Shown here: piece by piece, positions 22,524 through 34,424 of the stretch | Position numbering within the stretch: the first letter of the stretch is position 1 | Layout: every line of letters starts with the position of its first letter | Origin: Triplophysa rosa | Taxonomy: Eukaryota; Chordata; Actinopteri; Cypriniformes; Nemacheilidae | DNA length: 64,000 nucleotides | NCBI RefSeq assembly: GCF_024868665.1 | Contig: NC_079904.1 | Span: 21,246,270-21,310,269, forward strand | Reading direction: 5' to 3' | Notes under the pieces: model-generated | Told to the model about the DNA's origin: nothing | Database searches by the model: none | What the model saw: only the letters and a program-made list of their open reading frames with translations | Program-made: the position numbers and the translations under genes

Positions 22524-22784
22524 GTTAGTTTCGTCTTAAACGTCTCAAATCATTCGTCCGGAGACAAAAAAATCAGTCACAGCAAACAGCTAATGCGCTT
22601 ACGTTGTGCGTGTATGCTTACCTAATATCCACGGAATCCACTGCAGATCTCAGCGGAATTACATGGATTTTAACGCTTGTCATTGACAAGTTATAACGTT
22701 ACACACACAACGTGAGAGCTAGTTTGCTGTGACAGATTTTCAGCCTAAGCACGAATGATTTGAGACGTTTAAAGCGAAACTAAC
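22524..22784. repeat. Long imperfect inverted repeat (foldback)
   Basis: 22524-22557 ('gttagtttcgtcttaaacgt' onwards) pairs with 22751-22784 at 33 of 34 positions. Further inside, 'cacagcaaac' near 22578 and 'gtttgctgtg' near 22722 continue the pairing with gaps. Together they form a stem around a loop centred near 22655. Probably part of a MITE whose right end 'gatgtctcctttaa' is near 23270. Confidence 0.7.
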
Positions 22785-23702
22785 CCCAGTGTTCACCCGT
22801 TCATTAGCAAAACAAACAGCTTGCCGCAGCTAAACATATTAACGCACATAATGTATTAACATACATACAGCTAAACTCCAAGTGTCCATCTGCACTTATA
22901 TACAGTAAGTTTAACACTGGCTTTGAATGTTCTATTTAGCCCGTGAGTGACTTAGCTCTCTTCGCTATCATATGCTAACGTTATCCTCCTATATATACGG
23001 TACATGTACGTCAATTCAGACTGTTGATAAATATTACTTACATCGGCAGTTTTGTCTCATTCAGTCGGTCTCGATCCCTCTTGAGGAACAACTTTGAAGC
23101 TAATCCTGGTTTGAAGTGATTCGCGCAAACAAGCAGGTTTTTACTTATGGTTTCTGATGGATTTCCACTAAAAATAAAATAAATTATTCTTATTTTTCAC
23201 GTTTCGGGACCCGATTATAGCACTTAAACATAGAAAAAGTGGGGTTTCATCTGATGTCTCCTTTAAAGCTTCACTATTTTGATTAAAAGTTACTGAGTAA
23301 ATGTTTTTGATTAAAGGAGAGAGCTTATTAATAGGGATTTCTTAAATTGACATTTGTTTGAATCTGTCTTAAAAGTCTTTTGTTAAAGAGGAATGTTAAG
23401 GCATGGATAGAGGCATAATGTAACTGACTGCAGTTATAACTTCAAACTGAATAAGACAGCATATGACATATAATTTAATATATAATATGACAGCATAGAG
23501 AAAAGAGATACTAAGTAACTATTGTAAATACAGTTTAGCATTAAAGTAACAAGCAGTCCATCTTTATTCTTGGTTGGTGATGGAAATACAGTTTCAATTT
23601 GAGCCGAAATGATTTTGTTTTTAGAATGTTTAGATATTTTTACTGGAAAACGTTTTCTCCAGTGATGCTCCATTTCTGATAGCCTGTTGTCGCTTCGAAC
23701 AG

Positions 23703-24086
23703 GTATTATTTCCGTGAACAGCCGTAGGACTCCGTTTACTGCCAGTGGAGAGAATGAGATTCTGGACCTGGAGGGTGACCTGTATCTCGGAGGTCTCCCG
23801 GACAACCTGTTTGGCCTGGTGCTTCCCACCGAACTTTGGACTGCTGTGCTGAACTATGGCTACGTGGGCTGCATCCGCGATCTCTTCATTGATGGACGCA
23901 GTAAGGACATCAAGCAGATCGCAGAATTCCAGAACAGGGCTGGTATTAAGTCTTCCTGCAGCAAAGTAACAGGAAAACAGTGTGACAGCAACCCCTGCAA
24001 AAACAACGGCATATGCAAGGAAGGTTGGAATCGCTTCATCTGTGACTGCACTGGAACCGGTTACTGGGATCAGACCTGTGAGAGAG
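23703..24086 (+). CDS. nrxn3: Neurexin-3 exon: second part of LNS3 and EGF2
   Basis: 384 nt. The split glycine codon joins RSG to '[16 protein letters not shown]'. Then come '[17 protein letters not shown]' and '[20 protein letters not shown]', the end of LNS3. EGF2 follows with six cysteines in C-4-C-5-C-8-C-1-C-9-C spacing ([20 protein letters not shown]..). Human proteins have threonine where this one has the first isoleucine after the joint. Donor G|gtgagt, phase 1; the last glutamate is completed in the next exon at 37221. EGF2 separates the LNS2-LNS3 arm from LNS4-LNS5. Confidence 0.97.
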
Positions 24087-25139
24087 GTGAGTGACGATGA
24101 GTTCGATCCATGTGGTCAATGATGAAATCTAACTAATCTTCTTTACTAGTATTTAGAAAAATTATGAAAAATGTCAGACTACAAGCTACTTGTTGTATGT
24201 GGTGGGACTGACCATGACCCTCCAGTTGTTGCACAAGGCTACATAACTTAGAAAAAATTACATTTTCCAACATAATATTAAACTATTCATGTAAGAAGAA
24301 CACCATTAAAAAACACGTGAAAATCATTTTAAATCCTAAAAAGCTGGTTCTGAAAAATCATTTGTTCGATGCCAGTTGCCTACTTTATTATTGCAATGCA
24401 AAGAAACTCATACATTTTTAAGTTTGGCTAAAGTTGACTTTTTAAGTGTTTTGAGCCAGACATAAACTACGCTTCATGGAGAAAGTTGGTTGCCTTATCT
24501 AATTTCCAATATATTTGCCTATTGCTATAGCAGTGGTTCTTTCAATCCGATCTCCTCCAGAAGAATGAAACGATCAATATTGTTTGAGATAGTTGCCTAA
24601 GAGCAAAGTAACACAGTTAAATCTGTCCAGTTTTCAGAGCAAATGAGGGTTAATGCCTCGCTGTAACGGCCAACGTTTCCAACACAAGAAGCGTTCGGAT
24701 GTTCAATCAGAAATGACAGCTGAATGAATCCTTAAGCCTCTCGGCTGTATGGACACGGAGTGGACAGCAGTCGCTGCTTTACAGCTGAGGAGGAGATTTT
24801 GTGTAACCTTTCTCCAGAGATTTAATAGGATTTTACTTCCACTCTCAGTGACTTTCTGCCTGCTCTTGTTGCTCAGGAGGATCCAGAAGTTAAATTGAAC
24901 AAGGCTTGGAGCAAGAAAATGTTCCCATGGTGTTTGGAATTAGGAGCAAGCTCGCATTAAGTTTTTATGACAGTTTGTAGATAGCTGCTCCTCGGGCTAT
25001 TGGGGGATGCAATCTTCACGCAGCATGGGCGAATTGCTCTTTTTTATTATACCGCGATTTTTAAGGTTTAGCAGATGGTTCAGGAACCACTTTGGACGCC
25101 AAAAAAAAGTGTGAACTTGAGTTAGTTAAAGAAGCCATA

Positions 25140-25290
25140 TTTAATTGTCTATAATATTAATATCATTATTGTTGTTATCAAAAATAATAAAAACAACATT
25201 ATATTATTATTATTGTTGTTGTTGTTATAGTAATAATAATAATAATCATTATTATTATTACTACTACTATTATTAATAATATTACTGTTA
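25140..25290. repeat. AT-rich trinucleotide-like simple repeat
   Basis: Runs of TTA/ATA/TTG/CTA triplets on both sides of 'ttgttgttgttata'. Confidence 0.85.
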
Positions 25291-27726
25291 TTTGCCAGGC
25301 TTTGGTATTTACAAGGTGGCGAAATCACATGAATTTGTTTGATCTCATTTTTTGTTTTGGAAAATCGTATCATAATAAAATGAAGTTATCGCATATTGTT
25401 TAAATATACTTTGCATTACTAATAACCGTGAACTCTCTGTCTTCCTATGCTAGTATTTTGTCATAATCCAAATTAAATATGTATTTGACGGATAGCATTA
25501 TTTATTTACTTTGAACACAGATAATATCATTATCATGAATTCTTTTGCCATTATAACCGGCCAGTGAAGGTGTAATATTGTGACAACCCTAGTTATGCAT
25601 AGTGTGCACTAAAGAATCATGCACAGTAAGACCAGGAAGGTACATTATGTGAATGCGTTCAAGTATGATTTTATGCTACCAGAATGCTCCCTATTGAAAT
25701 ATCTCTATGTGTCAATCACCAAGTAGCTTGTCTTAACCTGGCCCTCTCACAACATTATTTCACAACTTCTCACTACATGACACAAGATAAGATAAGTGTA
25801 TCACAGACACGCACAGTCCTCCATAAAAGCAGAGGTGCATTAAAAATGCATTGCAATAATGAACCACAGGAGAGGCCATTCCTAAATGTAAGGAGGAATC
25901 TCTCAGGCAATGGTTAGCTGAGCTGTCTCATCATGTTAACCTTGCCTGAGTCCTGAAGAGCACTCTATTTTGGAAGCGCTGCGAGGCCCGTGTGTGCACG
26001 AGCGCGTGTGTATGTGCATATGTAGATGTGTTAACATGCCTCTTGTCCCGCTGTCTCCACTATTCCACCTGCAGTCAAGAACACGCAGTCACATGTTAAT
26101 GCTGAACCTGACCGCTGCAGCCATCTCTTATCTAAGGTCCCTTCATGATTCTGGGGCCGCTGTCCTGGGATACGGACTGGGGCTGACTGATGTGAGCTGG
26201 AAGTGTTCGATGTGTTCTCGTGCTGTGGTGACATTTTGTATGTAGAGACTGGAGTATGTTAAAAAGAGGAAAAGCTCTTTTTCCTCCCATTTCCTGTTTT
26301 AGTGGGAAACAAAGCAAAGATTTCAAGCGATTTCATGGGGTTACATACACTTTCTCCTTGTGATTATTCATTGAACCCCAAAGCCAGATTCAGTCAAGGT
26401 GGGATCAGAAATGACTTTGTCTGAAAAGAGCTGACAAGTTGCATAGCACTGACTTGAAAATGCAGGAATATGCATTTATATGTATAATGTTTTCATAATA
26501 ATTAACAGAATGAACTGTGCAAAATTAAATTGTAGTTGTGTTTTGTGAGTGAGTGAACACATGCAAATGAAAGTTTTAAACTTGTTTATTTGACCTGTCA
26601 GTTAGGACATGTGCTGAAGTGCTTATGTGGACAATCATGTTTGAATCTGGCTTGCAACAGCTTCTGATGCTATGTTGCCTAATGAATTGGAAAGAAAATA
26701 AATGTAGAGCACCTTTTGTAGTAAATCACAGAAAACGACAGATTTTGAACTAAAGTAAAAGTATTTGAGTACTCTCCAGTCCAGACAGTTGTTTACTTCT
26801 TTACTTCTATCAGAGAGGTTGAAACTTTCGTTTTTATATTTCAATTAATTATTTAAATCATGTACCTCATAAAACCGTTAAACCCTGTAAAAGAGAAAAA
26901 TTTGTTTAAAGATGATACATTATTTAAATAAGAGAAGTCAACACAAAAATACAATACTTGTAAAAAACCTAATGACTTAATAAATACTGTAAAGTTAAAA
27001 CGGTATACTTACAAATTATGCATGATTGAAACAATAATCATTTCAGACAGTAATACACCATGATACAACGTTTTTAGAAATAAATACAGTTATTTTTTGA
27101 CGCAGTTTAGCATACAATTTTGCTTTGCCAGTTCATTAAAGTTTATCCATCAAACTGGAAATGGATGTTTAAGTTGAGTGGGTATAGTGTTCTTTTAAGC
27201 CCATTGGCGAATGCTGTAGATAATACAGTATTTAAAGTCATTATGAGCTCGAGCGTCTGATATTCTTCCTAACCTTAACCCCGAGTATAAACAATAAATT
27301 TGATTTACAGTAATATATTTAATTGAGAAAACAGCACAATTTTTTTGAATCCCAAAAATTTCATTGATTTCACATGACAAATGTGACATCTCAATGACAT
27401 TAGAGCTTAGGTCCTTAGGTCGTTTTAATTAGATACTGTACGTCGGTAGATATTAAACTGAATGCTTTCTTTATTAATTTGCTCTCATCACAAATAAATG
27501 CATAAAAAAGGAGTTTAATGTTACATCTCAACATCTCATTCCAACATTGAACACAACATTGAAACAACTGAACACAGCAGTCTTGTACATGGACAGGTAG
27601 TCGATTGGCCACATGCAAATATCAGCCTTAACTGCTTCCTTTTTGGGTGGGGGGATACATACATGTATTATGTGGCATATTTTAGAAAAAGAGGAAACTT
27701 TAAGAAAAGATCAATAAAATAGCTCA

Positions 27727-27738
27727 GTTTCTCTCTCG

Positions 27739-27773
<35 letters not shown>

Positions 27774-27776
27774 ACC
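27727..27776. repeat. (CT)n-(CA)n microsatellite
   Basis: CT-rich run followed by about 12 CA units. Confidence 0.9.
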
Positions 27777-28142
27777 TGGTGTGTAAGAGAAGAGGTGTGA
27801 GCATTCGTCTTCTCCTCAGGCTGACAAACACCTTCATTGTGACACTGATCTCAGCAGACATCCTCACTGACACTGCAAAGTTCCTGCTCGATGGCTCCGT
27901 CTCTGTTTTCAATGGAATGTCTCTTGTTATTCAGCTTTAACTTCTAAAGGGCACATCATTACACACAGTGTACCGTTGTTTACAGCTGACTAGGAGACAG
28001 TTTTTAATTGCTATACCTTAAACCCTATTAGCTCTACAATGTCTTTTTAGGGGCCACACTTTTATCTTTTTTAGTACTATTTAGCATAATTCTTTAACAT
28101 GATCCTTTCCGTTCTCTCTCTGGTGCTTAGAAGTAAATAAGC

Positions 28143-28147
<5 letters not shown>

Positions 28148-28173
<26 letters not shown>
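28148..28173. repeat. (TA)n tract, left of hAT
   Basis: TA dinucleotides; the tract resumes at 29115 after the inserted element. Confidence 0.9.
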
Positions 28174-29114
28174 TAGTGCTGTCAATCGATTAAAAAAATT
28201 AATCGGATTAATCACACATTTTTTCTGTGATTAATCACGATTAATCGCACACAACTATTTTATTTTAAAATATACTTTTACATTTTAATAATTTCACATT
28301 TAATCTTCAAATTGATGTAGAAACAACATATTTATTTAACAGCATCATTTTATGAAAGCTAACATTTTGATATTAGCATTGTAACTGATGTCTCTATTAA
28401 ATTGATTATTTTAACATTAATTATAGCCATTCAACAGTATAATTGAGAGCTCATGTAGGAAATTGAAGGACACTTTACAGTCTTTAATGCTAAATTATAA
28501 ATTAAATGCAGAAGAATTCTCATTAAAGCTATAAAATCACATTGATTTCTTCTTTGATTAACATTAGTGACAGGAGTCACAGCAGCACGTTTAAGAACGC
28601 GGCCCCTTTAAGAGCTGTCTTAGTACGCAGATCTGACCGTCACCGCACTCCCATTTTCACAACTCTTTGCATTCATTTAAGATTTTATTTTACACCTTGA
28701 AATCTGTTCTTAAGAAAACGCTAGACAAAACGGGCTTTCTGACATAATCTTATGTGGTTTTATCCATTCAAGCACGAAAGAGAACCTAACACGGATGCGC
28801 TGTCTGACAGAGATTCACCGACGCAGCCTTCAGCCCGTGACTGTTTACACCAGACTAGACCTCGCATTGCGTTTTGCCGCGTCCCACAGTTTAGAAGCTG
28901 TCTATCTTCATTGAACGCGTCAAAGCAACTGTTTCAAATCGCGCTTAAGTGGTTTAAAAGCCTGTACAAGAATAAGAGCGTGATTACATAATGTAACGCT
29001 AGACAAAGGATGTCAAAACAAACGGATGCTGCATTAATTGCGATAAATATTTTCTCACGCGTTAATTTGAAAAAATTAATCGCATTCGTTAACGTGTTAA
29101 CGTTGACAGCCCTA
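28174..29114. mobile_element. hAT non-autonomous element (941 bp) in a TA tract
   Basis: Begins TAGTGCTGTCAATCGATT and ends ..GTTGACAGCCCTA, whose complement reads TAGGGCTGTCAACG. Subterminal 'attaatcg' runs on both sides fit the large hAT group of vertebrates. It splits a TA microsatellite, so the 8-bp target duplication cannot be told from the repeat. Open frames inside (80-90 codons) are unrelated to a transposase. Confidence 0.85.
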
Positions 29115-29149
29115 ATATATATATATATATACTGTATATATATGCTTTT

Positions 29150-29385
29150 ATATTTAGATTGTGATGTCATAACCATTTTTTGACTGAGCCACAGATGTGA
29201 CATCACATAACCCCTTATGGAAGACCAACAAAAACCATGCTAGTCTTTCTGTCGCTGTGAAGCCTCAAAAACGTTTATTTGTCGATTATAAATCAATGTC
29301 AAAATCAGGCTCATATTGTGTAGTCTGAACCCAACATAGCTTTTTCTTAAATGTTTTCCATGATATGACCCCTTTAAGTCATCTT
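29150..29385. mobile_element. Diverged TTAA-type MITE fragment
   Basis: Ends 'ccatgatatgacccctttaa', the same right end as the element at 20066-20613. The left end is not clear. Confidence 0.45.
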
Positions 29386-30194
29386 GTTTCATCAAAAACC
29401 ATCACTGTTATGGAATTTCATTTATCTTCACACTCTCTGCGGTTCAGGTGGAGCACATGAATTACTTTAAAAGAAGCCCCTTTATTCCAGGGTGACACAT
29501 GCGCTGGAGAGTTGTAAAGCAGAGCTTATTATTGGAATCGAGGGTAGAGATGCTGTTATCCGCTATGAAAAATGCAAAGGCCAGCACATTTGCAAACAAA
29601 AAACTTCATCTTCATTCGCTGCCATTTGGCTTTTGTTCCACATGTCATTTACTGACAAAGACTTTCTACATCTGAACAAAGAGGAATAATGAAGCTGGCG
29701 TCTCAACTGTAGGCAGCAGTCAATGCAAGTTTAAAGACAAAATCTCTTGTTTTATTCTTCTCGTTTGGAAAATACAGCTAATTGTTTTCATGGACTCACC
29801 CTTGTGTTTTGTGTAACACAGAAGAAATGTAAGGGAATGTGGATGGTGTTTCCCACACAAATGATGTAAAAAGTTAAATGTAGAGCTTCAGAAAGGACAA
29901 AAAGTAAAAATATTGTGTTGTGTAAACATATATTGTGTATCCTGCTTATCAATACATAAATAGTTGGACACAACTTTTTTTATTTTTGTTGATATTGACT
30001 TGAAGTACCTGGATAATACAGTTTCAGACCTCTGAATGTCGTGACTGACCAGAGTCATAGACCGTGAAAAAGATGTACGACACACCCCCATTTACTTACA
30101 CTGTAGAATCAAGCCAACATGTCCGAGATATGGCCGGTTGCGCAGATGATGTCATTCGAAGCCACAGTCTGTAGTTAATGGGAGGTGGATGTCC

Positions 30195-30320
30195 CAGATG
30201 ACTCAATCGTTTGTGTTCTGCAGAGGAAAGGAAGATACAGATTTGGGATGATACGAAGGAAATGAGAGTAAATGATGAAAGACATTTTAACTGTAGATGA
30301 ACTGTCCCTTTAAATAAACA
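30195..30320. mobile_element. 'gatagttcaccc' MITE fragment
   Basis: 'tttgtgttctgcagagg' and 'gagagtaaatgatgaaagac' then 'tgaactgtccctttaa' are the right half of the family. Confidence 0.6.
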
Positions 30321-30599
30321 AACTGAGAAAGAGAAAAACATCAGTTCATTCCACAAATATTTAATGCACACGCTGTATTAAATATTTATGTTTTTCTTTT
30401 TCTCACTTGATTTTTTTAAACGACCTGCATCTACAAAGATTCTGCATTAACTTATCATTTATTTAGATGGAACAGAACGGTCTTGGGATGTGTTTTAAAA
30501 GTTATAAAATAAAACTTAAAAACGTGGTGCAAGATGGTATAAAATGTAAAATGTATATTGACAAGTAATGAACAGCAATTAAAAAGAATATATAGTAGT

Positions 30600-30752
30600 G
30601 TGTATATATAGTACAGTCACTGGTCCCATTTTTTTTTTTGCATGGGTAACGTTTTTAGTCCTTTTCCTTGGGACCCCACAATGTAAGCTCCTGCGGTGTA
30701 GTATAGGTTTGTATGACTTTTGTGGGGACAAGTAAAACCTGACACACACACA
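30600..30752. repeat. 'gtcccc' interspersed repeat fragment
   Basis: Contains 'cttgggaccccacaatgtaa' and 'ttttgtggggacaagtaaaa' running into CA repeats, a diverged relative of 33355-33720. Confidence 0.4.
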
Positions 30753-30757
30753 CACAT

Positions 30758-30833
30758 ATTTCTCACATGACTGCTTGCCGAAAGCCACATTTCCTTGGCC
30801 ATGTAGCTTTCGGCAAGCAGTCATGTGAGAAAT
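30758..30833. repeat. Near-perfect hairpin, 28-bp perfect arms
   Basis: 30758-30785 and 30806-30833 are exact reverse complements (28 of 28). Pairing resumes after one mismatch for four more base pairs, leaving a 10-base loop (30791-30800). It sits next to a CA repeat. The perfect match implies recent origin or sequence constraint. Confidence 0.95.
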
Positions 30834-30939
30834 TGACAACACTCCGGCAAGAGAGAGTCAGAGACAGAAAGAGAGAATGTGCTTGGTATGGTTACGTTAA
30901 CAGACCTGTATTAAGATTTCTCTCCCCCCTCTCTCTCTT

Positions 30940-30974
30940 TCGCACGCACGCACGCACGCACGCACGCACACACA
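30940..30974. repeat. (CGCA)n microsatellite
   Basis: About seven CGCA units followed by CA. Confidence 0.9.
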
Positions 30975-31249
30975 AATATCTTCCCTCAGTCAATTTCTCT
31001 CTATCTGGGTTCTAATGGAAGAGTTGAATACTGTGTATGCGCTGTCCTCTACTGCCCTCTTCTGTTCACAGCGTGCAGCAGCTGTGATGTTGACAGGGAA
31101 TGGTGTTTTGTAAGCAAAAAATCCTTTGATGACTCATTGTTGATTTTGGTACAAACCAATCTGGTGTCCCGGGCCTGGTGGGTTTCGAAAAAAATTGAAG
31201 CGATTTAATGAGGATATTAAGTAATTGCTTTTCACTGGTCCATGGTATG

Positions 31250-31500
31250 TTTAAATGTATAATTCATCCAAAAATTAAAATTCTGTCATCATTTATCCTC
31301 TCGTGTTATTCAAAACCTTCTGTGGTTCTGTTGAAGACAAAAGAAATGTGTCCGTGGTTTTGTGTCCATACAATGGAAGTCAATGGGGTCCGATGTTGTT
31401 TGGTTACCAACATATTTTAAAATATCGTCTTTTGTGTTTTGCAGAAGAAAGAAAGTCATACAAACAAGAGGGTGAATAAACGATGAACGAAATTTCATTC
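31250..31500. mobile_element. 'gatagttcaccc' MITE, near full length
   Basis: Left 'tataattcatccaaaaatta' and 'tctgtcatcatttatcctc', centre 'aatggaagtcaatgg' and 'tggttaccaaca', right 'ttttgtgttttgcagaagaa' and 'ggtgaataaacgatgaacga'. The halves are mutually inverted, as in the abundant carp/zebrafish MITE of this type. Confidence 0.8.
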
Positions 31501-31909
31501 CGAGTCCCTACTGGCTTGCAGATGATCTACCTATTGTGCTTCGGCTACTGTAATACTCTGAACAAGTCACATGATCTGTTTTTGAGACATGCAGATGTCA
31601 CAGGGGAGCTTGGCCCAACCAGTCATGAGCTTACGCCAAATATGGCCAAATGCAAACCAGTTTTAAAAGTCTTAGACTAACAAAAAAATAAATGAATATA
31701 ATTACGTAAAATGCTTAATGACAATAGAAGTACATTGGGGCTTTTTGAAACTATTTAATATTTAAATTGTTTTACGCATTTGTTTTTACATCTGCTGTTT
31801 TCTGTAATTGTTCTATTGAGGATAAAAATATTTGCTGGTAGATTGTATTGAAAGTGCAGTGACAGCCTGAGATGGAAACAATAAATAAATTATTAATACT
31901 TCGTTCTGA

Positions 31910-31923
31910 CCACTAGGGGGCAG
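31910..31923 (+). promoter_or_regulatory. CTCF-core-like motif
   Basis: CCACTAGGGGGCAG fits the CTCF core consensus (CCASYAGRKGGCRS). The motif also travels in fish repeats, and no chromatin data are available here. Confidence 0.35.
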
Positions 31924-32023
31924 ATGCTCCACTTAATTGGACCAAATAGCCCAAATTTTCTGTTTTAAATTTTTGTTGAAGATTTTTTTTTCATTTTGAG
32001 AAAGAATTTGTGTTGTGATAAAA

Positions 32024-32285
32024 CAGGCCCGGTACCAGCCTGGCTCGACTGGAGGGGGGCAATCAGATATTCTGCTTGGGCAACAATGTATATAACCATA
32101 GTTCATTGCATGCAGCATTTTGATATTATTTCTGTGATTGAATTGACAGATCATTATACGTTAGATTGTACAAATGGGATGTATTTAATTTTTTGAATCA
32201 TCAGCCTGATATTTTTGGAGGGGCCCAAAGAAAATCTGGGGGGAAAACTCCCCCTAGCCCCCCCGGACATGGCCCTTGATGCCCA
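32024..32285 (+). mobile_element. MITE family member, plus orientation
   Basis: Shares 'ggctcgactgg', 'gggcaat.agatattctg.ttgggca', 'gttcattgcatgca' and 'tttctgtgattgaattgaca' with the reverse complement of 33080-33312. Its ends read 'aggcccggtacc' and 'ggacatggccct'. Confidence 0.75.
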
Positions 32286-33079
32286 TAAGAGTTTTCAAAC
32301 GTCCAGTTAACCATTCCATTGCTTAGTTGCATTTTAACTGTGGCGTAAACTTTGGTTTGCTTTGTAAATTTTGTTGTGTTATCGAACTCTGGGCCACCGT
32401 AAAATATTCTTCACGCACCTAGGGAGGAGACAGTCTTGTTTAACCTGTTAACGCAGGTGAGTGTGATTCCCACATTAGAGTCGGCAGGCGGAGAGTATCG
32501 TAGTTAATAAACCCCACCCCCGTCGTCATTGCCGATTTAGTTGGTAATTATGTAAAGTGCAGATGACTTCCATTTCCAGCAAGGCCCTTTGAAAATGCCT
32601 CTGTCCTCATTTCAATTCAAAATGAGCTTTGGATCTGTTGATATCTCCCCGAAAACACATCCAGCTGTGCTGTGCCTTATTTACGTGTGTGTTTAAATAC
32701 ACACACACACAGTTCGACAGTGTACCACACACCCTGGCAATAGTGTCTGTTTGGTTTGCTTTTAGAAAGACTGTTTAAGAGAAGAGTTGGCGGTTCCAGA
32801 CAGGGGATTAATATGCTCTTCATTAATGCTTAAGAGCTCCCTTGACACTCAGCAGGTGTGTAACAGCAAAAGCAGGGACGCTAGGTTTCAAATATGTGAT
32901 GAATTGGCCGCTGTAATTGGGAATTAATGCATGCTAATAGAGTCGCTTGAACACAACCCTGTTGTTTTTAAAGCACTTGTGCTTGAACATAGCCAAATTA
33001 GATTTATACAGACGAAACAAGATTGCTCTTTAACAGCAATTTGGCATTTAGACCCATTAAGGTAAGGGATAGTTCACCC

Positions 33080-33312
33080 AGGGCGTGGTCTGGGGGGATA
33101 GGGGTGCATTGCCCCCCCCAGATTTTTGGGGGGACCTTCAAAAATAAAATACTTATTATTAAAACTTACTAAATTCTTATTTGTATTGTCTTTGAAAAAA
33201 TGATCTATCAATTTAATCACAGAAAAATGTAAAATTATGCATGCAATGAACTTTGATTGTTTATCTGCCCAACCAGAATATTTAATTGCCCCCCCAGTCG
33301 AGCCAGTACAGG
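33080..33312 (-). mobile_element. MITE family member, minus orientation
   Basis: Inverted relative of 32024-32285 about 800 bp away. Poly-G/C runs ('ggggggata', 'gccccccccag') lie near both ends. Confidence 0.75.
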
Positions 33313-33354
33313 GCCTGAGTTCACCCTGAAATGAAGATACTTCTATAATTTATT

Positions 33355-33652
33355 TTTATGGACGTGTGTGTGAGGGTGGAAATGTTTTTATATCCCGGTG
33401 GGGACCTAAACCTGAATGCACACCAACACATGGGGACTCGTGTCACCATGGGGAACAAAAATTGAGGTCCCCATGGGCAAAAAAGCATATAAATTGTACA
33501 GAACAATATTTTTCAAAAATCTAAAAATGCAAAAAGTTTTCTATGATCTTTAGGTTTGGGGTAGGGGATAAAATATACAGTTTGTACAGTATAAAACACA
33601 TTACGCCTATGGACTGTCCCCACGGAGATAATAAACCAGACATGTGTGTGTG

Positions 33653-33703
<51 letters not shown>

Positions 33704-33722
33704 GTGTGTGTGTGTGTGTGTA
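33355..33722. repeat. 'gtcccc' interspersed repeat ending in (TG)n
   Basis: Contains 'gtggggacctaaacc', 'aggtccccatggg', 'atacagtttgtacagtataa' and 'cctatggactgtccccac', ending in a TG tract (33640-33722). This composition is shared by a repeat common in teleosts. Confidence 0.65.
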
Positions 33723-34424
33723 TTTTAGCAACATAGTGGGTCTCAAAATTACTGGAATATTCCTATGAAAGATAATACATTTATTTATTAAATAATCTTT
33801 AGCCTAGAACAATGATGATTTTATATAAAAGTAACTTTCTCTCCATGTTGCTCCGCCAGTCTGACTGGTGTCATTTGTTTAAGGTGTTCTATCATTTCTG
33901 GCAGTTGTACATGTGTGTAATTCACATTATTTTCTGCACAACGGCTCGGCTGTTAAACGCCGTCTCTTCCATCATTACACAAAGGCAGCCAGCTACTATC
34001 AGCCAGTGGCTCATTCTTCTTTCTTCACCACCGAAACTCCAAGCAGGTATTTCACGGCTGGTTGCCTTTTTTAATCCATTTTCCCAGAAGCTCATTTTAG
34101 CTCTGTGAGGTAGCATTCAGGCTGAAAATAAAAGGATACTGTGTATGTTAGAGATGTGAAAACAGCACCTATCTGGTCATTGGAGGTATTTCTCTGCACA
34201 CAGCAGATATATTTTTGTATGCTTTTGTAACCTCTGGCTAAAAGTAGAACCCTGACTACGCCACCTAGGTCATTTCTCCACCCAGGAAAATAAAATAACA
34301 CCCAAAAAAAGAATTAAACCAAAAGGAATTACAATAATATGAAGGACCCTGCTGGTTTGGATGGAATTAAAGACAGAAACGTGACTTTCCGGAATAGTAT
34401 ACATTTATTTAACCAAAACAATCA

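Larger units (their letters stand above)
19912..23702 (+). other. Intron inside LNS3
   Basis: Begins gtaggt and ends ..cgaacAG, phase 1. Contains a TTAA MITE (20066-20613), a teleost interspersed repeat (about 21915-22235), and a foldback region (22524-22784). The rest shows nothing recognised. Confidence 0.9.

Noticed and set aside
33513..33746. Thr-His and Cys-Val repeat proteins on either strand
   Set aside because: Translations of a TG/CA microsatellite.
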